Below, in pieces: positions 6,807-13,245 of a stretch of DNA of 27,156 bases (position 1 is the first letter of the stretch; each line of letters starts with the position of its first letter). The notes under the pieces were generated by a model that made no database searches, was not told the DNA's origin, and saw nothing but the letters and a program-made list of their open reading frames with translations. Origin of the DNA: DASTBU01 sp035711845 (GTDB lineage: Bacteria; Acidobacteriota; Vicinamibacteria; Vicinamibacterales; 2-12-FULL-66-21); the NCBI GenBank assembly GCA_035711845.1, contig DASTBU010000076.1, forward strand, positions 1-27,156, in the 5' to 3' direction. A program made the translations under genes and the position numbers.

Positions 6807-9635
6807 TCATCGCAGATTTCGCGGCAGCCAACCGGTCAGAAGCGTAACCGATGGCGGTGGAACGCTCGCATCGTCCAGGAGACGGAGAAAGCGTGGCCCC
6901 GGCGCCACGGCGAAACCGTACGGAAAGCCCCCATCCTCGAACACCACACGGGGGCGCCCAATTACAGGCGTCTGACCGGACGTGAAGGGCACCGACAGGA
7001 GGCGTCCACCTTCGACGAAGTAATAAATCGTGTTGCCACTTCGGTCCCACTTCGGAAAGCGTCCTCTGGACACCGGATACGAGCGGCCGTGCGGGAACTC
7101 CCGAACGCGTACTTCCTCCCGGCCCGACTCCGTGGAGGTGAAGAGCACCCAGCGTCCGTCGGGCGAAATCGGTCCGCAGGTCTTCCAGTAGCGGTCGACC
7201 TGGAACGGCACCGGGTTTCCACCCGCCAGCGGCAGGAGCCAGAGGTTCTGCGCACGCTCGCCTGTCCGGTGTTCGCTATACAGGAGCCACTTGCCGTCGC
7301 GCGACACATCGCAGGGCTGTCCTTCTCCTTCAAGAGCACGGACCAGCGTTTCGTTGGCATCGCCAGGACGCCGTCGATAGATGTCGACCACGCTTCCACG
7401 ACGTCGTGCCGAGTAGAAAATCTCCTGCCCGTTCTGGGTCCTGGTCCAGATTGGAAGCTGTTCATCATCATGTGTGTCGGTGCGACGTTCACGCCTGTCA
7501 TGCTCCAGACCGATTTCCCACAGGTCGGATGTGGCCCGGTCGTCATCCATGATCGTTGCCACGGCCCATCGTCCGTCCGGCGAGAGAGCCAGCTCTGAGA
7601 ACCGCGCGGGATCTGCTGCGCCGTTTTCGACGCCATTCAGGCTCGTCCACGTGAGCCGGCGTAACGGGGTGTCGTTCCCGGTCACATACACGAGGCTGCC
7701 CACACTGGAAGCAGAGAACGGTGCCGTCCAGCGTTGCGAGATGAGCACGAGCCCGGCGGCGATGGGGATAGCTTCGCCCGTCAGCCGATTGGCGGTGACG
7801 TCGAGCCGGCGGGCGACGAGCGTGCGCCCGGGGAATCCAACCGAGAGTACGAAGCCGGGAAGTGCATGGACGGCGCCGGACCAGGTTTCGCCAAGTCGTC
7901 GCGGCGGTGTGCCGTCGAGCGAGCCGAGGAAGAGATCCATCGGAGCGTTCTTCCATTCACGCAGTTGAGCGCTGTAGAGAAAGTGCCGTCCGTTGGGAAG
8001 AAAGGAGGGCCACTTGTGTGCAAAATATGCTGGTTCGAGTCTCGACACCTCCGTTACCGGTCCGCCGGTGGCCGACACGGTGCGCAGGACATCCCGCGAA
8101 CCGAAGAGAATGAGGTCGTCCACGCTCCAACTGCCGCCGCGCGGAGACGGGGCGTCGCAGACGAAGGTCGGCGAGGCGTCCTCGGGGCGCATCCGCACCA
8201 GACGATTGTTGCCGAGGAAGAATCCGATCGAACGGCTGTCGTGCGACCAGAAGGGGTACATGGCCCCGGCGCTCCCTGGGAGTTCGCGGGCCGCGAGCTC
8301 GTCGGAGGCGCGCACCCAGAGGGTGTCTCCAGCCCTGAAGACGAGTTTCGTCCCGTCGGGAGAAAGAGCGATTCCGGCGGCACGGTTGATTTCGATTCCA
8401 GGCGGGGAAACAATCGTCGCTCGAATCGGCGGGAGAGAGGGAGGAGCCACTGTCGATCCGGACTGGCGAAACAGCAGAACGCCGGCAGTTGCGAGTGCCA
8501 GCGCCGTGACCGCCCATGCCACGGCTGCTCGCTGCCACCAGCGGGTAGGCGCCGGGAATGCGCCGGCGCCGGGGTCGCCCTCAGCGATCCCGCGCAGATC
8601 CAGCAGGACGTCGTGCACGCTCGCATATCGATCGTCCGGATCCTTCGCGAGACAGTTCCGCACGAGCCGGCCGAGTGGGCGGGGAGCAGCGGGGGTGAAG
8701 GAGTCGAGCGGAGGCTCTTCCCGCAGAATCGCAGCCATCACTGCGGCCGTGCTCGCGCCCTCGAAGGCGCGCCGGCCGGTGAGCATCTCGTAGAGCAGCG
8801 CGCCGAAAGCAAAGATGTCGGTGCGCGCATCGGCGGGTCGGCCTTCGATCTGTTCGGGCGCCATGTACTGGAGTGTGCCGAGCACCGCACCCGTTTCCGT
8901 CTTTGGTGTGACGTCCGCCGTCGTCGCGGCGGCAACGCCGGATGCCACGATCCGCGCGAGGCCGAAGTCGAGCAGCTTGGCCTGGGTCGCGTGCGCTTTG
9001 CCCGACCCGCTTCTGGCCAGCATCACATTACCTGGTTTCAGATCGCGGTGGATGATCCCCTGCCGATGCGCCCGGTCGAGCGCATCGGCGACCTCGATCC
9101 CACGGGCGAGCGCCTCGTGGAGCGGCAGCGGCCCTTTCGCCAGCCGCGCCGCCAGCGACTCGCCGTCCACGAGCTCCATCACGAGGAAGTCGATCCCCTG
9201 CGCGTGGCCGACGTCGTGGATGGTGCAGATGTTCGGATGATTGAGCGCGGCGACCGCGCGCGCCTCGCGCTCGAAGCGGGTGCGGCGCTGCGGGTCGGCG
9301 GCCCACGCTGCGGGCAGGATCTTCACGGCGACGTCGCGCCTGAGGCGGGTGTCGTGCGCGCGATAGACCTCGCCCATCCCGCCGGCGCCGATCGGCGCGT
9401 CAATGCGGTACGCACCCAGCTGCCGTCCCACAAGCGAGGGCGGCGAGGCCATGCCGACGATGGGTGTCTCCAGGAATGACGGCGCGGAATCCGCCGCCGC
9501 GAGCAGCGACTCGACCTCGGCGCGTAGCCCGGCATCGTCGACGCAGGCCTCGGCCAGAAACGCCGCACGCTCGCCGGCCGGGCGCGCCCGCGCGGCGTGG
9601 CATAGCGATTGGATTTGCCGCCAGCGGTCCATCAT
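6807..9635 (-). CDS. Ser/Thr protein kinase with TM segment and beta-propeller
   Basis: A 942-residue transmembrane kinase. Residues 1-62 form a helical N-domain (RWRQIQSLCHAA...ERAAFL...LRAEVESLL) common in acidobacterial and planctomycete kinases. The Hanks-type kinase domain (about 74-350) has the glycine loop GAGGMGEVY, K105 in VAVK, HRDLKPGN with D198, DFG with D223 and the GTLQYMAPEQ activation segment, so it should be active. One membrane segment (about 368-390) follows, then a C-terminal TolB/WD40-like propeller with repeated SPDG motifs, predicted outside the membrane as sensor or scaffold. The start is ATG 9633-9635 or the next codon. An AGGGGG run lies about 25 bases upstream with a strong hairpin in between. 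The gene ends 27 bases from the tRNA, as the first gene of the putative island. Confidence 0.93.
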   Translation of the reverse strand: MMDRWRQIQSLCHAARARPAGERAAFLAEACVDDAGLRAEVESLLAAADSAPSFLETPIVGMASPPSLVGRQLGAYRIDAPIGAGGMGEVYRAHDTRLRRDVAVKILPAAWAADPQRRTRFEREARAVAALNHPNICTIHDVGHAQGIDFLVMELVDGESLAARLAKGPLPLHEALARGIEVADALDRAHRQGIIHRDLKPGNVMLARSGSGKAHATQAKLLDFGLARIVASGVAAATTADVTPKTETGAVLGTLQYMAPEQIEGRPADARTDIFAFGALLYEMLTGRRAFEGASTAAVMAAILREEPPLDSFTPAAPRPLGRLVRNCLAKDPDDRYASVHDVLLDLRGIAEGDPGAGAFPAPTRWWQRAAVAWAVTALALATAGVLLFRQSGSTVAPPSLPPIRATIVSPPGIEINRAAGIALSPDGTKLVFRAGDTLWVRASDELAARELPGSAGAMYPFWSHDSRSIGFFLGNNRLVRMRPEDASPTFVCDAPSPRGGSWSVDDLILFGSRDVLRTVSATGGPVTEVSRLEPAYFAHKWPSFLPNGRHFLYSAQLREWKNAPMDLFLGSLDGTPPRRLGETWSGAVHALPGFVLSVGFPGRTLVARRLDVTANRLTGEAIPIAAGLVLISQRWTAPFSASSVGSLVYVTGNDTPLRRLTWTSLNGVENGAADPARFSELALSPDGRWAVATIMDDDRATSDLWEIGLEHDRRERRTDTHDDEQLPIWTRTQNGQEIFYSARRRGSVVDIYRRRPGDANETLVRALEGEGQPCDVSRDGKWLLYSEHRTGERAQNLWLLPLAGGNPVPFQVDRYWKTCGPISPDGRWVLFTSTESGREEVRVREFPHGRSYPVSRGRFPKWDRSGNTIYYFVEGGRLLSVPFTSGQTPVIGRPRVVFEDGGFPYGFAVAPGPRFLRLLDDASVPPPSVTLLTGWLPRNLR

Positions 9636-10054
9636 GAACCGGGGGACTTCGTCCCCCGGACCCCCTTACACGCTCGCTCGTCTCTCTTTTCTGAGCTCGC
9701 TGCAGCCACAGCCCTGTCATCTGCCAGTCGCGGGTAACCGTGTCGGACGAGATCGATGCGGTCGGCGAGCGTCGGGCCCTCGACCAGCTCGAGGATGAGC
9801 GCCTGCATGCCACTCGACTCCTCCAGGCCGTAGATAGCGGCAATGTCGGGATGATTCAGTGAGGCAGGGATTTCGGCTTCCCGCTTGAAGCGGGCAAGGC
9901 GATCCGTATCAGAGGCGAAGATCTCGGGCAGGACTTTCAGGGCGACGTCGCGATTCAGCCTGCTGTCACGCGCCCTGGACTTCACCATCCCGCCCGCACC
10001 GATGCCGGACAGGATTTGATACGGGCCGACGTTCGCGCCCGGGGGAAGAGACAT
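9632..10054 (-). pseudogene. Truncated Ser/Thr kinase remnant
   Basis: The frame opens like a normal acidobacterial kinase (LPPGANVGPYQILSGIGAGG), keeps the lysine motif VALKVLPE (K40) and remains kinase-like to about residue 100 (LILELVEGPTLADRI, near 9755). It then turns into unrelated sequence and stops at the hairpin before the next kinase. The HRD, DFG and activation segments are all missing. The glycine loop is also damaged: GAGGM is followed by VKSRARD instead of the usual GEVYRARD, as if bases had been lost. The remnant lies head to tail just upstream of the intact kinase, which suggests one kinase gene was displaced by, or recombined with, another. It could still make a short protein, but not an active kinase. 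Confidence 0.75.
9639..9659 (-). promoter_or_regulatory. Hairpin between SD-like run and kinase start
   Basis: A perfect nine-base stem (CCGGGGGAC with its complement, 9639-9647 and 9651-9659) with a three-base loop. In the kinase message it lies between an AAGGGGG run (9661-9667) and the ATG at 9635, three bases from the latter. Folding would bring the run to normal initiation spacing. Alternatively, the CCCCC arm could pair with the GGGGG of the run and hide it. Confidence 0.6.
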
Positions 10055-10127
10055 GCAGCGACGCCAATTCTAAGCCAGGATCACCGCCCCCAGCTGTAGT
10101 CGCACTTCGCGAGGGCACACTGCGCGG

Positions 10128-10817
10128 TCAAGCCAGCGGTAGATACGGATCCGGTGAAACCCGCTCGAACACCGCACGCGTTTTGAACGGCCCCTTGACC
10201 CCCATTCCCTCGGTCGTGACCGTCAAGGTGGTCCCGTCACTCGATACCTCGTACCTGCCACCGCCGAGCACCTTTCCATCGAGCTCGACCGCCGCCTCGA
10301 GGGTTCGGGCATCAGGCCGGGTGCCAAAGGCCAGCGCGCCGGGAGGGACGCCGGGAATCGGCCGGCCGTTCAGGTCGACCAGCGGACGACGCCGGCCATC
10401 CGCGACGACGGAGACGGGGCGCTCCGCGACGGCCTGGCCATCCTTGATCCCGTAGGCAACGAGCAGATAGCCGGACTCGGTCGGTTCGAACCGCAGACAG
10501 GCCTGCGTGGGTGTATAGGCTGGATCCCACTGCGACTCTTCGATCTTTGCCTTCCACGTGCCCTCGAACATGTCGCCAGTCATGGTGAGCTCCTTCAGCT
10601 TTCCGGTAAGCGTTGCGAAGTACTCCAGTGGCAGATGCAGAGCGAGATCCCCGAACAGGCGAACGAGCCCCGGAAGGCCCTGGTCGCGCCAGACAATCGG
10701 GACGATGTCGCCTCCCAGGCGCTCGAGGCCGTCGCCGCAGATCGCGCGGAATTCATGAGGGAAGGCGCGCGCCACGAGTTGATACAGCCGGCGGCAGCCG
10801 TTCAGCCAGACGGTCAT
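10128..10817 (-). CDS. ADOP-type N-domain fused to a lipocalin-like domain
   Basis: A 229-residue protein of unknown function. Residues about 5-70 (LYQLVARAFPHEFRAICGDGLERL...GLVRLFGDLALHLPLEY) resemble the N-terminal extension of acidobacterial duplicated orphan permeases (ADOP, MacB-like), which are usually encoded next to PadR regulators. The permease itself is absent. From about residue 80 there is a beta-rich segment (MFEGTWKAKIEESQWDP...) resembling a lipocalin-like fold. The ATG at 10815-10817 overlaps the PadR stop by one base (TGATG), indicating translational coupling. A GTG one codon earlier is the alternative start. This looks like a remodelled PadR-ADOP unit in which the transporter was replaced by a small binding domain; the fold assignment is tentative. 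Confidence 0.7.
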   Translation of the reverse strand: MTVWLNGCRRLYQLVARAFPHEFRAICGDGLERLGGDIVPIVWRDQGLPGLVRLFGDLALHLPLEYFATLTGKLKELTMTGDMFEGTWKAKIEESQWDPAYTPTQACLRFEPTESGYLLVAYGIKDGQAVAERPVSVVADGRRRPLVDLNGRPIPGVPPGALAFGTRPDARTLEAAVELDGKVLGGGRYEVSSDGTTLTVTTEGMGVKGPFKTRAVFERVSPDPYLPLA

Positions 10818-11170
10818 CACCGCGCCTCCTGGCTGCGCCTCGCCCGAAGCATCTGGACCAGCGCTTCGAGCCGCTGACTCTCCAGCTCGAGCACGCCGCG
10901 GCCGAGCGGCGTCAGCCTGTAGTAGCGGCGGCGGGCGTCATCGAATTCGGGCGCGGGCCGTTCTCCCGATTCCACGATCAGACCTTCCTGGATGAGCCGC
11001 TTCAGCGAGCCATAGAGGGTCGCCGGCCACAAGCGCACCTTCCCATCGGTGCGCTCCAGGACGTCCTGCATGACCCCGTAGCCGTGCTGCTCTCCGCCGA
11101 CCAGCGACAACAGGATGTGGAACCAGTGGCTCCGGAGCGGGAGGAAGGCCTCGGGGCGCTTGCGCGGCAT
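10817..11170 (-). CDS. PadR-family transcriptional regulator
   Basis: A 117-residue winged-helix repressor-like protein. The PadR signature is clear: FHILLSLVGGEQHGYGVMQDV, then GKVRLWPATLYGSLKRLIQEGLIVE (recognition helix and turn), EFDDARRRYYRLTPLG (wing) and a short C-terminal helix for dimerisation. It is the first gene of a two-gene unit with the ADOP-type/lipocalin-like protein, with overlapping stop and start codons. No Shine-Dalgarno precedes the ATG. Instead a TATATA box lies six bases upstream, with an inverted repeat next to it, which suggests a leaderless message under self-repression. The ligand is unknown. Confidence 0.92.
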   Translation of the reverse strand: MPRKRPEAFLPLRSHWFHILLSLVGGEQHGYGVMQDVLERTDGKVRLWPATLYGSLKRLIQEGLIVESGERPAPEFDDARRRYYRLTPLGRGVLELESQRLEALVQMLRARRSQEAR

Positions 11171-11176
11171 GGCAAC

Positions 11177-11198
11177 TATATATCAAAAGATATCGATA
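11177..11198 (-). promoter_or_regulatory. PadR promoter with probable operator
   Basis: ATATC-AAAA-GATAT (11180-11193) is a perfect inverted repeat beside a TATCGATA palindrome (11191-11198). On the minus strand a TATATA box (11177-11182) lies six bases before the PadR ATG, the spacing expected if transcription starts at the start codon. PadR proteins commonly repress their own promoters through such AT-rich dyads. The role here is inferred from position. Confidence 0.55.
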
Positions 11199-11264
11199 CT
11201 AGTCGAGAGCATTTGTTGCCCTGTGAGCGTCCAGCTCGATCCGGCAGATTCCTGCGCCGTATCA

Positions 11265-11290
11265 CGCTGCGATCCCCGAAAATCGCAGCG
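11265..11290. other. Perfect stem-loop within a dispersed repeat
   Basis: CGCTGCGAT (11265-11273) pairs perfectly with ATCGCAGCG (11282-11290) around an eight-base loop. No T-run follows on either strand, so it is not a standard terminator. Positions 11261-11283 also match 18451-18473. Confidence 0.6.
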
Positions 11291-11307
11291 ACCAACCTTT
11301 CGCCAAA

Positions 11308-11324
11308 CCCCGTACCGGTACCAT
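11308..11324 (+). repeat. Partial tRNA-Glu 3'-end copy
   Basis: Seventeen bases identical to tRNA positions 6765-6781 (end of the T arm, acceptor strand, CCA and one more base). TTCG and AA a few bases upstream suggest the match once continued through the T loop with a small insertion. The bases after it (CATCC-TTC) resemble those after the 13148 copy (CATCC-CTC) more than those after the tRNA gene. It is in the same orientation as both other copies. Confidence 0.65.
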
Positions 11325-11526
11325 CCTTCGGTCGCCTGGATCGTGAGCGAGCTACGGATGGCAAGCCATCCGTCGCTTTCGACTCACGCGAAGACTTGCA
11401 GTCAGCGAGCTCACGTCACTTCGTCCGATCCGACGAAGAGCACACGCGAGAGGTGTTCCGGGCGCGGGCGCGTCCCCGTTCGGAGGCGATAATCCGCAGG
11501 TCGTGGCGGGACACTTGTCGCTTATC

Positions 11527-11800
11527 ACCCGACGCGCCTTCTGGCGGGCGCCATGGCGTTTCGGCGCACGTCCAGCCGACGCCGCGTCAAAGAGGGACGA
11601 AGCTCGTTCTTCTGGGTATGGGCGGCGGCCCGGGTCCGCGAAGGGCGAGTTCCGGTTCGGCGCAGGTCGTCGTGAGCAACGGTGTCGCTTACGTGATCGA
11701 CTGCGGACGGCGTCCTCGGCCTGCGACGCGCGTGCAGCTCGATCTCGAGCACTGCGGCCACCGTTCGCTTCAGCGACGCTCAGCGCTTCAATGCAACTAC
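11527..11800 (+). pseudogene. Broken MBL-fold metallo-hydrolase (Tat-exported type)
   Basis: A decayed gene spread over three frames. TRRAF at 11527-11541 continues one frame over as LAGAMAF (from 11541), together resembling a Tat signal. A third frame then gives the hydrolase N-terminus: GTKLVLLGMGGGPGPRR, ASSGSAQVVVSNGVAYVIDCG (to about 11705). After that only traces of the expected histidine-rich THxHxDH region can be made out near 11770-11800, with no intact motif. Ribonuclease Z/arylsulfatase-like MBL proteins begin this way. No start codon fits. The rest of the gene is missing, cut off before the phosphodiesterase-like gene. Confidence 0.6.
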
Positions 11801-11929
11801 AATGTGCGGCATCGCGCCTCTTGTTGGCCGCCGCGCCAGCTTACCCCTGGTCAAAAAGGACGGCGCGCCTAGCGTGGTTCCCGGCTTGCGGCGGCGGCCT
11901 GCCCCATGGCCCAGCACACGGAGAAGAGC

Positions 11930-13021
11930 GTGAGCATCCGACGCCGCACACTTCTGATCCTCGTCATCGGCGTGGCGGCCGTTCCGAGCGGACGTGCGCA
12001 GCCCGCGCCGCCGGCTAACGTCATCGTCATCACGATCGACGGGCTCCGCTGGCAGGAATTCTTCGCCGGCGCCGATCGTGACTACTTCAAGAGGGACGAC
12101 AAGGGATCCGGCGGCGAAGCGGAGCGGCGATTCTGGCGCGAGACGCCGGAGGACCGTCGGACGACGCTGATGCCCTTCATCTGGAAGACGCTGGCCCGGC
12201 AGGGGCAGATCTTCGGGGATGGCACGGCGGGCAGCACGGCTCGCCTGACCAACGGCCTGTTCTTCTCCTATCCGGGATACAGCGAGATGTTCGCCGGGCT
12301 GGCAGACCCTCGCGTGGACAGCAACGACAAGGTCCCTAATCCCAATCTCACTGTGCTCGAATGGCTGAACCGCCGCCAAGGGTACGCGGGACGCGTCGCG
12401 GCCTTTGGCTCCTGGGACGTCCTGCCGTCGATTCTGAACGTCGATCGGAGCGGTCTCCACGTCGGCTCCGGCTGGAACCTGGTGCCGAATCCAGCGACCG
12501 AGCGCGAACGGGCGATCGATCGACTCGCCGCCGACCTGCCGCGCCACTGGACCTACGGTCCGGTCGACGCGCCGGTGGTCTACGCGGCGCTCGAACACGT
12601 CCGAACGCGCAGGCCGCGCATCCTCTACGTGATGCTGGGCGAGGGGGACGAGTGGGCACATCAAGGCCGCTATGACCTCTACCTCGATGCGACGAACCGC
12701 GCGGACCGGTTCATCGAGCGGATCTGGTCGACGGCGCAGTCGATGCCCGAGTATGCCGGACGAACGTCATTGCTGATCACCACGGACCACGGACGCGGTG
12801 CGGCACCGACCGACTGGATGAACCACGGGCGAGATGTGAAGGCTGCCGAGCGCACGTGGATGGCGCTGCTGGGGCCGGAGGTGCCGCCGCTGGGCATCCG
12901 GCGCGACCTTCACGTGACGACGTCCCAGGTCGCCGCGACCATCGCGTGGCTGGTTGGCGAAGATTTCACGGCCGCCGTTCCGGGTGTGGCGCCGCCGCTG
13001 CCGCTACGTCTGTCGCGCTGA
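11930..13021 (+). CDS. Exported alkaline-phosphatase-superfamily hydrolase
   Basis: A 363-residue protein of the alkaline phosphatase/phosphodiesterase/sulfatase superfamily, a two-metal hydrolase of phosphate or sulfate esters; the substrate is unknown. Motifs in order: VIVITIDGLRWQEFFAG (first metal aspartate), FSYPGYSEMFAG (nucleophile region), VMLGEGDEWAHQGRYDLY (metal D and H), LLITTDHGRG (metal D and H) and WMNHG. The N-terminus SIRRRTLLILVIGVAAVPSG-RAQ is an export signal, with an RRxLL core that could suit Tat or Sec. I prefer the GTG at 11930, which has GGAGAAG six bases ahead and gives a compact signal peptide; an in-frame ATG at 11906 would add eight residues. The gene stands alone, just inside the right-hand tRNA-derived repeat. 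Confidence 0.88.
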   Translation: MSIRRRTLLILVIGVAAVPSGRAQPAPPANVIVITIDGLRWQEFFAGADRDYFKRDDKGSGGEAERRFWRETPEDRRTTLMPFIWKTLARQGQIFGDGTAGSTARLTNGLFFSYPGYSEMFAGLADPRVDSNDKVPNPNLTVLEWLNRRQGYAGRVAAFGSWDVLPSILNVDRSGLHVGSGWNLVPNPATERERAIDRLAADLPRHWTYGPVDAPVVYAALEHVRTRRPRILYVMLGEGDEWAHQGRYDLYLDATNRADRFIERIWSTAQSMPEYAGRTSLLITTDHGRGAAPTDWMNHGRDVKAAERTWMALLGPEVPPLGIRRDLHVTTSQVAATIAWLVGEDFTAAVPGVAPPLPLRLSR

Positions 13022-13147
13022 GGCGGCCTGTGCCCCCGCTTCACCGTGCCGTTCATCGGTTTGACGCCTCTGCCCAGCCGATTACGACGCGCGCAGGTTT
13101 CGACCGATTCGCTCGCGGCGACTGGTTGCCGGATAAGGAACCGCTGG

Positions 13148-13177
13148 CCGGGGTTCGAATCCCCGTACCGGTAGCAT
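13148..13177 (+). repeat. tRNA-Glu 3' end copy: right att-like repeat
   Basis: Identical over 26 bases to the T arm and acceptor end of the tRNA-Glu gene, and over 30 bases with one mismatch (GCA in place of CCA). There is no anticodon or D arm, so this is not a working tRNA. GCCGG at 13128-13132 may be a trace of the 5' acceptor strand. The copy is in direct orientation 6.4 kb from the tRNA. Confidence 0.82.
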
Positions 13178-13185
13178 CCCTCCGA

Positions 13186-13214
13186 TTGCCTCGCCGCTGA
13201 AACCCACCTACAAT
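13186..13214 (+). promoter_or_regulatory. Sigma70-like promoter of kinase 13246
   Basis: TTGCCT (13186-13191), 17 bases, TACAAT (13209-13214). Transcription would start near 13221, giving a leader of about 25 bases. The promoter begins nine bases beyond the tRNA-derived repeat. Confidence 0.6.
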
Positions 13215-13245
13215 GACGAAGCTTCCATCCACCCGGGGGTGACAG

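Larger units (their letters stand above)
11171..11929. other. Gap with decayed sequences
   Basis: A 759-base gap without an intact gene. It contains the PadR promoter, a perfect nine-base-stem hairpin (11265-11290), a partial copy of the tRNA-Glu 3' end (11308-11324) and a broken MBL-fold gene (about 11527-11800). The stretch 11325-11520 shows nothing recognisable. The accumulation of remnants points to old insertion and deletion events. Confidence 0.6.

Noticed and set aside
7734..9479. 581-codon plus-strand frame over the kinase
   Set aside because: Antisense shadow of the 942-residue kinase; no domain recognised.
10613..11872. 419-codon plus-strand frame
   Set aside because: It crosses the antisense of two real genes and noncoding DNA; only its last part carries an MBL-fold remnant, which I list as a pseudogene.
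6781..13147. Integrase or phage gene in the tRNA-bounded island
   Set aside because: None of the frames shows tyrosine or serine recombinase motifs, so the island is called only from its repeats.
13128..13177. Second functional tRNA gene
   Set aside because: Only the T arm and acceptor end are present; the D and anticodon arms are missing and CCA reads GCA.
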